7,859 nucleotides of DNA. Source: an uncultured Archangium sp. (GTDB lineage Bacteria > Myxococcota > Myxococcia > Myxococcales > Myxococcaceae). Both the position numbers and the translations under genes were made by a program. The notes under the pieces are model-generated. The model searched no databases. It was given only the letters and a program-made list of their open reading frames with translations, and had not been told where the DNA came from. Position 1 is the first letter of the stretch, and each line of letters begins with the position of its first letter. Positions 1-6,858 of this stretch are shown here, piece by piece. The stretch covers positions 1 to 7,859 of the forward strand of contig CALNBU010000969.1 in NCBI GenBank assembly GCA_937875615.1. The letters are read 5' to 3'.

Positions 1-2595
1 GAGGTGCGCGCGGCTCTCGTCGCGAGACGACTCCAGCTGCAGGCCGCGCGCGGTCAGCTCTTCGAGCGTCACCGCCAGCGCGTCGAGGCGCGCGCGCACC
101 GCTTCGCCGCGCTCGGTCACCGAGGCGCACTTCACCTTGAGCGCCGTCACCTCACCCGAGAGACCGCCGATCTTCGCCTCCAGCGCCTCGCGCTCACCGG
201 CCAGCAGCTTCACCCGCTCGTCGCGCGCGGCCCGGTCAGTCTGACCGTGCATCACCTCGCCGCGCGAAGACTCCAGCTCGAAGTCCAGCCCGCGCCCGTC
301 GGAGTCGAGCTGCTCCACCTCCGCCTGCACCGAGGCGATGCGCTCGCGCAGCTTGACCAGCCCGGAGCCCGCGGAGTGCAGGTCCTTCTGGTGCCCGGCC
401 AGCTCCACCTCCTCGGCGTGCGAGTGCTTCTCGAGGCCCTTGATGACGCTCTCGGTGTGGCCGAGCTGCTTCTGCAGCTCGTAGTGCCGGGTGATGAGCT
501 CGTTGTAGCGCTCCTCGAGCCGCGTCACGTCACCGGAGAGATCCAAAATCTCGCGCTTCTTCTGCAGCGCGCCCACCGCCGGCCCCTCCATGGTGCCGCC
601 GGTGATGACGCCGCCGGGCCGCACCACCTCGCCCTCCAGGGTCACGAAGGTGTACGCCGGGAAGGTCGTCGCCAGCGCCTTTGCCTCGTGGAGCTCGCGC
701 ACCACCGCCACGCCGCTGAACAGCGTGGAGACCACCGGCCGCAGCGACTCGTCGGGCACCGTCACCAGCTCGGAGGCCATGCCCAGCACCTCGGTGGGCC
801 CCAGCGGCGGCAGCGCCTCGCCCGCCTCCTGCGGCACCGCCACGAAGGTCGAGCGGCCCTCCAGCCCCGCCTTGAGGAACTCCACCAGCTCCCAGGCGCG
901 CTCGGGCGTCTCCACCACCACGTGCTGCAGGCGCTCCCCCAGCACCGCCTCGATGGCCTGCTCGTACTCCGACGGCGTCGACACCACGTCGGCCACCAGG
1001 CCGTAGATGCCGGCGGCGCGCGCGTCGTCGCCCGCCTTCTGCATCACCGCCCGCACGCCACGGTCGAAGCCGTCGTAGTTCTTGACGATGCCCTCCAGCG
1101 AGCCCAGGCGGCTGCGCTTGTCCGCCAGCTCCTCGCGCACCGCCGTCACCGCCACTTCATTTTCCGCGAAGGCCTCGCGCAGCTGCGCCAGCGTGGCCTC
1201 CTCTTCGCCCTTGCGCTGCGTCAGCTCCAGCGAGGTCTGCCGGGCGGCCTCCACCCGATCCAGCACCTCACGGCGCGCCGCCTCCAGCTGCGTCTCTTCC
1301 GCCTTGAGCGACTCCAGCTCCCGGGCCAGCTTCTCCCCGCGGCGGGTCAGCTCCGCCTTGCGCGACTCCAGGCCCTGCAGCTTCGACTCGTGGTTGGCGA
1401 CGCGGCGCTCCAGCTCGTACAGGGCCGCGCGCTCCTGCTCGAAGCTGGTGGCCACCTCGGTCATCAACGCGCCGCTGCGGCGCAGCTCTTCTTCCTTCAC
1501 CTGCAGCGCCACCTCGTCTTCCTTGCTGGCCACGCCCATGCGCTCCAGCTCGGCGCGGGCCGCCTCGCGGTCGGCCTCGGCCTGCGCCCGGCGCTCCTGG
1601 AGCTGCTGCAGCTCCCCCGCCGCGCGCTCCACGCGGGCCCGGGTGGCGGTCTGGTCTTCGGTCCAGTGGGCGATGGACTGGGCGTCGAGCTGCACCTGGC
1701 CCTCGATGGCGTAGGTCTCCTGCGCCAGCAGCTCCAGCTCCTGCGCCCCGGCCGCCAGCGCCTCACGGCGCGCGGTGATGCCCGCCTCCAGCTCGGCCAG
1801 CTGCGCCTGCTGCACCCGCTCCTCCTCGGCGAGGCCGGCGCGCTTCTCTTCGAGCGAGCGCGCCACGGTCTGCAGCTCGAGCCAGCGATGGGAGCTGGCG
1901 TGCAGCTCGATGCCGCGCATCTCCGCCTTGAGGCGCTTGTAGCGCTCGGCCTTGCGGGCCTGGCGCTCCACCGAGTCCAGCCGGCGCTCCAGCTCGCTCA
2001 CCACGTCGTTGACGCGCAGCAGGTTCTGCTGGGTGTATTCCATCTTGCGCTCGGCGGCGCGGCGCCGGGCCTTGTACTTGGTGATGCCGGCGGCCTCCTC
2101 GATGATCGAGCGGCGGTCTTCGGCGCGGGCCGAGACGATCTGCCCCACGCGCCCCTGCTCGATGATGGAGTAGGCCTTGGTACCCACGCCGGTGCCGAGG
2201 AAGAGCTCGGTGATGTCGAGCAGCCGGCAGGTGGTCCGGTTGATCTGGTACTCCGACTCGCCGCTGCGGAAGAGCCGCCGCGTCACCGACACCTCCGGCA
2301 GCCCCGCCAGCGTCTCCGGCAGCACGTCTTCCTTCTCGACGGAGAAGGTCAGCGTCACCTCGGCCATGCCCAGCGGCGCGTGCGTCTCGGAGCCGTTGAA
2401 GATGACGTCTTCCATGCCCCGGCCGCGGAGGTTCTTGGCCGACTGCTCACCCATCGCCCAGCGGATGGCGTCGACCACGTTCGACTTCCCGCAGCCGTTG
2501 GGCCCCACCACGCCGGTGACGCCGTCGTCGAAGCCGATGACCACCCGGTCCATGAAAGACTTGAAGCCGGTGATGTCGAGTCGCTTGATCCGCAT
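1..2595 (-). CDS. smc: Chromosome segregation ATPase SMC, N-terminal 865 residues (3' end outside window)
   Basis: SMC is the dimeric ATPase of bacterial condensin (partners ScpA and ScpB), which compacts and segregates the chromosome. Reading the minus strand from the ATG at 2595-2593 gives an uninterrupted frame of 865 codons to the window edge. The protein opens MRIKRLDITGFKSF, followed by a Walker A motif GPNGCGKSN at residues 31-39 and an RGRGMEDVIFNG segment at about 57-68. A Gln/Glu/Arg/Lys-rich coiled coil then runs from about residue 170 to 510. A hinge domain follows at about 515-670, with GLVADVV from residue 532 and the typical GGVITGG at 661-667. The return coiled coil continues to residue 865. 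Family members are about 1,150-1,200 residues, so the C-terminal head with the signature motif and Walker B is missing only because the window ends. It is transcribed divergently from nrdAB. scpA and scpB are not in view. Confidence 0.97.
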   Translation of the reverse strand, partial: MRIKRLDITGFKSFMDRVVIGFDDGVTGVVGPNGCGKSNVVDAIRWAMGEQSAKNLRGRGMEDVIFNGSETHAPLGMAEVTLTFSVEKEDVLPETLAGLPEVSVTRRLFRSGESEYQINRTTCRLLDITELFLGTGVGTKAYSIIEQGRVGQIVSARAEDRRSIIEEAAGITKYKARRRAAERKMEYTQQNLLRVNDVVSELERRLDSVERQARKAERYKRLKAEMRGIELHASSHRWLELQTVARSLEEKRAGLAEEERVQQAQLAELEAGITARREALAAGAQELELLAQETYAIEGQVQLDAQSIAHWTEDQTATRARVERAAGELQQLQERRAQAEADREAARAELERMGVASKEDEVALQVKEEELRRSGALMTEVATSFEQERAALYELERRVANHESKLQGLESRKAELTRRGEKLARELESLKAEETQLEAARREVLDRVEAARQTSLELTQRKGEEEATLAQLREAFAENEVAVTAVREELADKRSRLGSLEGIVKNYDGFDRGVRAVMQKAGDDARAAGIYGLVADVVSTPSEYEQAIEAVLGERLQHVVVETPERAWELVEFLKAGLEGRSTFVAVPQEAGEALPPLGPTEVLGMASELVTVPDESLRPVVSTLFSGVAVVRELHEAKALATTFPAYTFVTLEGEVVRPGGVITGGTMEGPAVGALQKKREILDLSGDVTRLEERYNELITRHYELQKQLGHTESVIKGLEKHSHAEEVELAGHQKDLHSAGSGLVKLRERIASVQAEVEQLDSDGRGLDFELESSRGEVMHGQTDRAARDERVKLLAGEREALEAKIGGLSGEVTALKVKCASVTERGEAVRARLDALAVTLEELTARGLQLESSRDESRAHL

Positions 2596-2604
2596 GTCTG
2601 AGAG

Positions 2605-2610
2605 ACCTCC
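2605..2610 (-). promoter_or_regulatory. smc ribosome binding site
   Basis: On the minus strand this reads GGAGGT, close to a perfect Shine-Dalgarno, with about nine bases before the ATG at 2595. It settles the smc start at MRIKRLDI, which also matches where SMC proteins normally begin. I could not find a convincing -35/-10 pair for smc in 2611-2720. Confidence 0.85.
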
Positions 2611-2667
2611 GAAATCGCGCCAGGGCCGGTAAATCGGCCTCGGAAGCGGCTCGACCTACCATGTGCC

Positions 2668-2680
2668 GCTGGTCACCAGC
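2668..2680. repeat. Perfect 6-bp inverted repeat in the smc upstream region
   Basis: GCTGGT, one spacer base, then ACCAGC: a 13-bp near-palindrome lying 73 bp upstream of the smc start and about 40 bp upstream of the first NrdR-type box. It could be an operator for smc or a small RNA hairpin in the smc leader. A repeat of this length can also occur by chance in GC-rich DNA, and no binding protein is implied. Confidence 0.3.
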
Positions 2681-2720
2681 AAGCATGACACTACGTTGGC
2701 TGACCATACGTCGGTTCGAC

Positions 2721-2736
2721 CCACTAGATATGGGTT
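2721..2736 (+). promoter_or_regulatory. Candidate NrdR box 1, upstream of nrdAB
   Basis: The 16-mer CCACTAGATATGGGTT fits the published NrdR box (acaCwAtATaTwGtgt) at about 11 of 16 positions, including the strongly conserved C, A, AT and G. NrdR is a zinc-ribbon/ATP-cone repressor that binds pairs of such boxes before ribonucleotide reductase genes and responds to ATP/dATP. Box 2 begins 32 bp later, leaving a 16-bp linker, so both boxes lie on the same face of the helix as usual for NrdR. The right end of this box overlaps the candidate -35 element. The site is inferred by eye from the consensus and from its position before nrdAB. Confidence 0.62.
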
Positions 2737-2764
2737 GACGGACAGCTCGACACCACAATATATG
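2735..2764 (+). promoter_or_regulatory. Candidate sigma70-type promoter for nrdAB
   Basis: TTGACG at 2735-2740 (five of six matches to TTGACA), an 18-bp spacer, then TATATG at 2759-2764 (four of six matches to TATAAT). Transcription would start near 2770, immediately before the riboswitch aptamer, as expected for a riboswitch leader. The -35 overlaps NrdR box 1 and the -10 lies inside box 2, so a bound repressor would cover both elements. The stretch is locally AT-rich against a GC-rich background. The -10 is imperfect and the start site has not been measured. Confidence 0.55.
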
Positions 2765-2768
2765 GGTT
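2753..2768 (+). promoter_or_regulatory. Candidate NrdR box 2, upstream of nrdAB
   Basis: CCACAATATATGGGTT matches the NrdR box consensus at about 12 of 16 positions, better than box 1. Both boxes share ATATGGGTT (2728-2736 and 2760-2768). It contains the candidate -10 of the nrdAB promoter. The tandem arrangement, three helical turns apart, is the standard NrdR architecture and strengthens the call over either box alone. Confidence 0.65.
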
Positions 2769-2771
2769 TTC

Positions 2772-2955
2772 TTGTTGGTGCTGCCCGGGGCCTTCACCCT
2801 CGGCGGCTGAAAAGGGAACCCGGTGTGAGTCCGGGGCTACCCCGTAGCGGTCAGTGAGAACGAAACCCACCTTGTAAGCACTGGTCCGACCGGACCGGGA
2901 AGCGGTGGGCGGTAGGCGGCGCAGTGCGCTCACGAGCCCGAAGACCTGCCAACGC
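2772..2955 (+). promoter_or_regulatory. Cobalamin (B12) riboswitch controlling nrdAB
   Basis: This RNA element binds adenosylcobalamin or a related cobalamin and turns down the downstream genes. The hallmark core is present: GGCTGAAAAGGGAACCCGG from about 2803, then a TCCGGGGC / CCCCG segment, GAGAACGAAA near 2857, and the B12 box AGCCCGAAGACCTGCCA at 2935-2951. The closing helix P1 can form between GTTGG (2774-2778) and CCAAC (2949-2953). The aptamer closely resembles the second one at 6632-6812, but a conserved core stretch reads CCCCGTAGCGGTCAG here against CCCCGCAGCGGTAAG there. It lies just after the candidate promoter and 184 bases before the nrdA start. Cobalamin control of class Ia reductase is known in organisms that also have a B12-dependent class II enzyme, such as Streptomyces. 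The exact 3' boundary is approximate. Confidence 0.93.
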
Positions 2956-3064
2956 CGGGCGCTGGAGAGACAGCCGGCGCCCGCTCGACTCTGGAGTTGT
3001 GTTTCCAGTCGCCCGCGGGGGCGAAGGTCGGCAGGCGAAGGCGGCGTCGCGTCGCGTTCGGTCT
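2956..3064 (+). promoter_or_regulatory. Structured leader between riboswitch 1 and nrdA (three hairpins)
   Basis: No gene is seen here. Three potential stem-loops follow the aptamer in series. The first pairs GGGCGC (2957-2962) with GCGCCC (2977-2982). The second, with a small bulge, pairs GACT/GGA (2987-2995) with TCC/AGTC (3004-3010). The third pairs TCGCCC (3009-3014) with GGGCGA (3019-3024) around a GCGG tetraloop. The second and third share two bases and would compete slightly. None is followed by a U-run, so none is a canonical intrinsic terminator. They probably form the switching part of the leader, but which fold goes with bound or free cobalamin cannot be read by eye. Confidence 0.45.
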
Positions 3065-3135
3065 GTTCTCCTCTCTTCCTCGCGGGTGCGCAGCACGGGT
3101 GGCCCTTCGGAACCGCCCGCCACCGGGAGGAGGAC
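3065..3135 (+). promoter_or_regulatory. nrdA Shine-Dalgarno and its sequestering helix (candidate expression platform)
   Basis: GGAGGAGG (3126-3133) is a strong Shine-Dalgarno six bases before the nrdA ATG at 3140. A pyrimidine-rich stretch, GTTCTCCTCTC at 3065-3075, can pair continuously with GGGAGGAGGAC at 3125-3135, giving 11 bp with two G-U wobbles. This encloses an inner hairpin, GGGTGG (3097-3102) with CCGCCC (3113-3118). Formed, it would bury the whole ribosome binding site, suggesting that cobalamin binding blocks translation. The pairing is direct complementarity in the sequence; its role as the OFF state is inference. Confidence 0.5.
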
Positions 3136-3139
3136 CCAC

Positions 3140-5551
3140 ATGCAGCAGGACAAGATGACCGGGAGACCGGACGACGCGGTGCCGCCGCCCGCACCCCACG
3201 CCGAAGACGCGCAGCCGCAGACCACCATGCGGGTGAAGAAGCGCAACGGCTCCAGCGAGCCGGTCGACCTGAACAAGATCGTCCGCGCCGTCAACCGCAG
3301 CTGTGTGGGGCTCCCCGACGTCGACGCGATGCGGGTGGCCACGCGCACCATCAGCGGCCTGTACGACGGCGCCACCACCCGGGAGCTCGACCAGCTCTCC
3401 ATCCAGGCCGCCGCCGACCTCATCGTCGAGGAGCCCCAGTACGCCCGCCTGGCCGCGCGCCTGCTCGCCACCTGCGTCGAGAAGGAGGTGCGCAACCAGG
3501 AGATCCACGCCTTCTCGCAGTCCGTCGCCACCGGGCAGCGGCTGGGGCTGGTCAACGAGCGCCTCGCCACCTTCGTGGCCGACAACGCGCGCAAGCTGAA
3601 CGACGCCATCGCTCCGCAGCGGGACCTGGAGTTCGAGTACTTCGGGCTGCGCACGCTCTACGACCGCTACCTGCTCAAGCACCCGCAGACGCGGCTGGTC
3701 ATCGAGACGCCGCAGCAGTTCTTCATGCGCGTGGCCTGCGCGCTGTCTCAGACGGTGCCCGAGGCCCTGGAGCTGTACCGGCTGATGTCGGCGCTCGAGT
3801 ACCTCCCCAGCTCGCCCACGCTGTTCAACTCCGGCACCCGCCACGAGCAGCTCTCCAGCTGCTTCCTCCTCGACTCGCCGCAGGACCAGCTCGAGGACAT
3901 CTACCGGCGCTACGCCGACGTGGCCATGCTCTCCAAGTTCTCCGGCGGCATCGGCATGGCCTGGCACCGCGTGCGCAGCCGGGGCTCGCTCATCACCAGC
4001 ACCAACGGGCACTCCAACGGCATCGTGCCCTGGCTCAAGACCCTCGACGCCTCGGTGGCGGCGGTGAACCAGGGCGGCAAGCGCAAGGGCGCCTGCTGCG
4101 TGTACCTGGAGCCGTGGCACGCCGACGTGGAGAGCTTCCTCGAGCTCCGCGACAACACCGGCGACGAGGCCGCGCGCACGCACAACCTGAACCTCGCCAA
4201 CTGGGTGCCGGATCTCTTCATGCGCCGGGTCGAGGCCGACGCGCCCTGGAGCCTCTTCGACCCCAAGGTGGTGCCCGAGCTGCCCGACCTCTACGGCGCC
4301 GACTTCGAGCGCCGCTACGAAGAGGCCGAGGCGCAGGGGCTGGCGGTGAAGACGGTGAAGGCGCGTGAGCTCTACGCGCGGATGATGCGCACCCTCGCCC
4401 AGACCGGCAACGGCTGGATGACCTTCAAGGACAAGTCGAACCTCGCCTGCAACCAGACCGCGCTGCCCGGCCGCACCGTGCACCTCTCGAACCTGTGCAC
4501 CGAGATCCTCGAGGTGACCTCCGCCGGAGAAACGGCGGTGTGCAACCTGGGCTCCATCAACCTGGGCAGGCACCTCACCTCGCTCGATGGGCGCCTTCGC
4601 TTCGACTTCGAGAAGCTCGGCCACACCGTGCGCAGCGCCGTGCGTCAGCTCGACCGGGTCATCGACCTCAACTACTACCCCATCGCCTCCACCCGCGACT
4701 CCAACCTCCGCTGGCGCCCGGTGGGCCTGGGCCTGATGGGCCTGCAAGACGTCTTCTTCCAGCTCAAGTTGCCCTTCGACTCCGACGAGGCGCGCTCGCT
4801 CTCGAAGCGCATCTCCGAGGAGGTCTACTTCCATGCGCTGTCGACCTCGGCGGACCTCGCCAGCGAGCACGGCGCGCACCCGGCCTTCCCCGAGACCCGG
4901 GCCGCGCGCGGCGAGCTGCAGTTCGACGCCTGGGGCGTGACGCCCGAAGACGGCGAGCGCTGGGCGCTGCTGCGACGCCACGTGGCGAAGCACGGCCTGC
5001 GCAACTCGCTGCTGTGCGCCGTCGCCCCCACCGCCACCATCGCCTCCATCGCCGGCTGCTACGAGTGCATCGAGCCGCAGGTGTCGAACCTCTTCAAGCG
5101 CGAGACGCTCTCGGGCGACTTCCTCCAGGTCAACCGGTACCTGGTGAGCGAGCTCAAGGGCCTCGGGCTGTGGAATGAGTCGACCCGCGCCAGGCTGAAG
5201 CTGGCCGAGGGCTCGGTGCAGGGCCTGGGCGAGCTGCCCGAGGCGCTTCGCCTGGTCTACCGCACCGCCTGGGAGCTCCCGATGCGCGCGCTCATCGACA
5301 TGGCCGCCGACCGCGGCGCCTTCATCGACCAGAGCCAGTCGCTCAACCTCTTCTCCGAGAGCCCCAACATCGGCCAGCTCTCGTCGATGTACTTCTACGC
5401 CTGGAAGAAGGGCCTCAAGACCACCTACTACCTGCGCTCGCGCCCGGCGACGCGCATCGCCAAGGCCACGGTGACCGCTCCGCCGGTGACCGGCGTCGAC
5501 GCGGTGGCCTGCTCGCTGGAGAACCCCGAGAGCTGCGAGGCCTGCCAGTGA
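3140..5551 (+). CDS. nrdA: Class Ia ribonucleoside-diphosphate reductase, alpha (catalytic) subunit
   Basis: This subunit reduces ribonucleoside diphosphates to deoxyribonucleotides together with NrdB. The frame is open upstream to 2924, but that part lies in the riboswitch; the ATG at 3140 has a strong Shine-Dalgarno and gives 803 residues. A short Pro/Asp/Gln-rich tail (1-29) precedes an ATP-cone allosteric domain at about 30-118, so dATP inhibition of overall activity is expected. Active-site residues are all present: PTLFNSG (226-232), C241 of LSSC, N451/C453/E455 of NLCTE with C453 as the thiyl-radical cysteine, and C468 of CNLGSIN, the redox partner of C241. The PTATIAS loop starts at 630, and Y763/Y764 of TTYYLRS complete the radical path. 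The C-terminus ends ESCEACQ with C799/C802 as the thioredoxin or glutaredoxin shuttle pair, in CxxC rather than the longer E. coli spacing. It is cotranscribed with nrdB. Confidence 0.97.
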   Translation: MQQDKMTGRPDDAVPPPAPHAEDAQPQTTMRVKKRNGSSEPVDLNKIVRAVNRSCVGLPDVDAMRVATRTISGLYDGATTRELDQLSIQAAADLIVEEPQYARLAARLLATCVEKEVRNQEIHAFSQSVATGQRLGLVNERLATFVADNARKLNDAIAPQRDLEFEYFGLRTLYDRYLLKHPQTRLVIETPQQFFMRVACALSQTVPEALELYRLMSALEYLPSSPTLFNSGTRHEQLSSCFLLDSPQDQLEDIYRRYADVAMLSKFSGGIGMAWHRVRSRGSLITSTNGHSNGIVPWLKTLDASVAAVNQGGKRKGACCVYLEPWHADVESFLELRDNTGDEAARTHNLNLANWVPDLFMRRVEADAPWSLFDPKVVPELPDLYGADFERRYEEAEAQGLAVKTVKARELYARMMRTLAQTGNGWMTFKDKSNLACNQTALPGRTVHLSNLCTEILEVTSAGETAVCNLGSINLGRHLTSLDGRLRFDFEKLGHTVRSAVRQLDRVIDLNYYPIASTRDSNLRWRPVGLGLMGLQDVFFQLKLPFDSDEARSLSKRISEEVYFHALSTSADLASEHGAHPAFPETRAARGELQFDAWGVTPEDGERWALLRRHVAKHGLRNSLLCAVAPTATIASIAGCYECIEPQVSNLFKRETLSGDFLQVNRYLVSELKGLGLWNESTRARLKLAEGSVQGLGELPEALRLVYRTAWELPMRALIDMAADRGAFIDQSQSLNLFSESPNIGQLSSMYFYAWKKGLKTTYYLRSRPATRIAKATVTAPPVTGVDAVACSLENPESCEACQ

Positions 5552-6570
5552 GCGCCGTCACCCGCCCCGCCCGGCTGCTCGACCCCGGCCTGTGCCTCAC
5601 CCTGCGGCCCATGGCGTACCCGAAGTTCTTCGAGATGTACCGCGCGGGCATCAAGAACACGTGGACGGTGGAGGAGGTCGACTTCGCCACCGACACCCGC
5701 GACCTGAACCAGAAGATGTCGCCCGCGGAGCGCCACCTGGTGGAGCGGCTGGTGGCCTTCTTCGCCACCGGCGACTCCATCGTCGCCAACAACCTGGTGT
5801 TGAACCTCTACAAGCACCTCAACGCGCCCGAGGCGCGCATGTACCTGTCCCGACAGCTCTACGAGGAGGCGCTGCACGTGCAGTTCTACCTCACGCTGCT
5901 CGACACCTACGTGCCGGACCCCGCTGACCGGCACCGCGCCTTCGCCGCCATCGAGAACATCCCCTCCATTTCGCAGAAGGCGGCCTTCTGCATGAAGTGG
6001 CTCGACTCCATCCAGTCGCTCGAGCGCCTGGAGACCCGCGCGCACCGACAGCAGTTCCTGCTCAACCTCATCTGCTTCGCCGCCTGCGTCGAGGGCCTCT
6101 TCTTCTTCGGCGCCTTCGCCTACGTGTACTTCCTGCGCTCGCGCGGGCTCCTGCACGGGCTGGCCGCCGGCACCAACTGGGTCTTCCGCGACGAGAGCGC
6201 CCACATGGCCTTCGCCTTCGAGGTGGTGAAGACGGTGCGCGCCGAGGAGCCGGAGCTGTTCGACGCCGCGCTGCTGGCGCAGGTCGCGGAGATGATCGAC
6301 GAGGCCATCGCCTGCGAGACGCAGTTCGCGGAGGATCTGCTGGGCGGCGGCGTGGCCGGCCTCTCCGTGCGCGACGTGCGCACCTACCTGGAGTTCTGCG
6401 CCGACCAGCGGCTCACCACCCTGGGGCTGCCGCGGCGCTACCACGCGAAGAACCCGTTCTCGTTCATGGACCTGCAGGACGTCCAGGAGCTGGCCAACTT
6501 CTTCGAGCGACGCGTGTCGGCCTACCAGGTGGGCGTCACCGGCGAGGTGACCCTCGACGCCGCCTTCTGA
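5548..6570 (+). CDS. nrdB: Class Ia ribonucleoside-diphosphate reductase, beta (radical-generating) subunit
   Basis: NrdB houses the dimetal-oxygen centre whose tyrosyl radical starts catalysis in NrdA. The 340-residue ferritin-like protein has every expected metal ligand: D76, E107 and H110 (in EALHVQFY), E182 (in VEGLFFFG), E216 and H219 (in RDESAHMAF). Ligand spacings D76-E107 and E182-E216 equal those of E. coli NrdB. Y114, four residues after H110, is the radical tyrosine, so this is not a class Ic enzyme with phenylalanine there. The tail ends in TLDAAF, the part that docks on NrdA. The GTG start at 5548 overlaps the nrdA stop as GTGA, which implies translational coupling. An ATG at 5611 (residue 22) is an alternative start; the catalytic core is unaffected either way. 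Confidence 0.96.
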   Translation: MSAVTRPARLLDPGLCLTLRPMAYPKFFEMYRAGIKNTWTVEEVDFATDTRDLNQKMSPAERHLVERLVAFFATGDSIVANNLVLNLYKHLNAPEARMYLSRQLYEEALHVQFYLTLLDTYVPDPADRHRAFAAIENIPSISQKAAFCMKWLDSIQSLERLETRAHRQQFLLNLICFAACVEGLFFFGAFAYVYFLRSRGLLHGLAAGTNWVFRDESAHMAFAFEVVKTVRAEEPELFDAALLAQVAEMIDEAIACETQFAEDLLGGGVAGLSVRDVRTYLEFCADQRLTTLGLPRRYHAKNPFSFMDLQDVQELANFFERRVSAYQVGVTGEVTLDAAF

Positions 6571-6578
6571 AGCCGCGC

Positions 6579-6610
6579 CGGCGCGCGCTGGCCCTTGCTG
6601 CCCGCGCCGG
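6579..6610 (+). terminator. GC-rich hairpin after nrdB, possible transcription end
   Basis: CCGGCGCG (6579-6586) is perfectly complementary to CGCGCCGG (6603-6610) across a 16-base loop. It begins eight bases after the nrdB stop. No U-tract follows, so it is not a canonical intrinsic terminator and may instead protect the mRNA 3' end or simply reflect GC richness. It overlaps the candidate metE -35. A competing smaller palindrome, GCGCCGGCGC, lies at 6575-6584. Confidence 0.35.
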
Positions 6611-6624
6611 TCCCTGACTATAGC
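6595..6624 (+). promoter_or_regulatory. Candidate metE promoter
   Basis: TTGCTG at 6595-6600, an 18-bp spacer, then TATAGC at 6619-6624 (TATA plus weak 3' end). A start near 6630 would fall directly before the second riboswitch, the same layout and spacer length as the nrdAB promoter. The -35 matches only in TTG, so this is a weak call that rests mostly on position. Read-through from nrdB could also feed metE. Confidence 0.38.
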
Positions 6625-6631
6625 CCGCCTC

Positions 6632-6812
6632 GTGATGGTGCTGACGGCGTTGCAACCGTCGGCTGAAAAGGGAACCCGGCGTGAATCCGGGACTGCCCCG
6701 CAGCGGTAAGCGAGAACGAAATCCGCCATACAGCACTGGCCCTCACGGGCTGGGAAGCGGCGGAAAGTAGGCGAAGGCGTGCGCTCGTAAGTCCGAAGAC
6801 CTGCCACCACCC
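6632..6812 (+). promoter_or_regulatory. Cobalamin (B12) riboswitch controlling metE
   Basis: This is a second complete cobalamin aptamer. It has the conserved core GGCTGAAAAGGGAACCCGG from about 6661, then GCCCCGCAGCGGTAAG, GAGAACGAAA near 6713, and the B12 box AGTCCGAAGACCTGCCA at 6790-6806. P1 can form between TGGTG (6636-6640) and CACCA (6805-6809). Its core is closer to the usual consensus than that of the nrdAB riboswitch. It lies 160 bases before metE, whose product is not needed when B12 supports MetH, so repression by cobalamin is the expected behaviour and is well known for metE leaders. The outer boundaries are approximate. Confidence 0.95.
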
Positions 6813-6858
6813 GCCTCCCGGGAGACACCGGGCGACGGCTGATGACCTGAAGCCCCGA

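Noticed and set aside
4..2601. 865-codon open frame on the plus strand opposite smc
   Set aside because: It is rich in Arg, Leu, His and Ala, with no recognisable domain, and it runs antisense to a clear SMC. High third-position GC keeps this frame free of stops.
2663..2857. 64-codon plus-strand frame in the intergenic region
   Set aside because: It runs through the NrdR-type boxes, promoter and riboswitch core; those explain the sequence better.
3062..3082. C/U-rich stretch as a Rho loading site
   Set aside because: It is short and its complementarity to the nrdA Shine-Dalgarno is a more specific explanation; Rho action cannot be judged by eye.
2924..3139. 72-codon upstream extension of nrdA in the same frame
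   Set aside because: It would start inside the riboswitch B12-box region, has an Arg/Ser-rich composition unlike NrdA, and has no good ribosome binding site. The ATG at 3140 has a strong one.
2930..4993. 687-codon open frame antisense to nrdA
   Set aside because: Shadow frame with Val/Gly/His/Arg-biased composition, lying over a well-conserved nrdA and its leader.
5548..6570. Possible class Ic (Tyr-less) NrdB
   Set aside because: Y114 is present at the radical position, four residues after H110, so the normal class Ia tyrosyl radical is expected.
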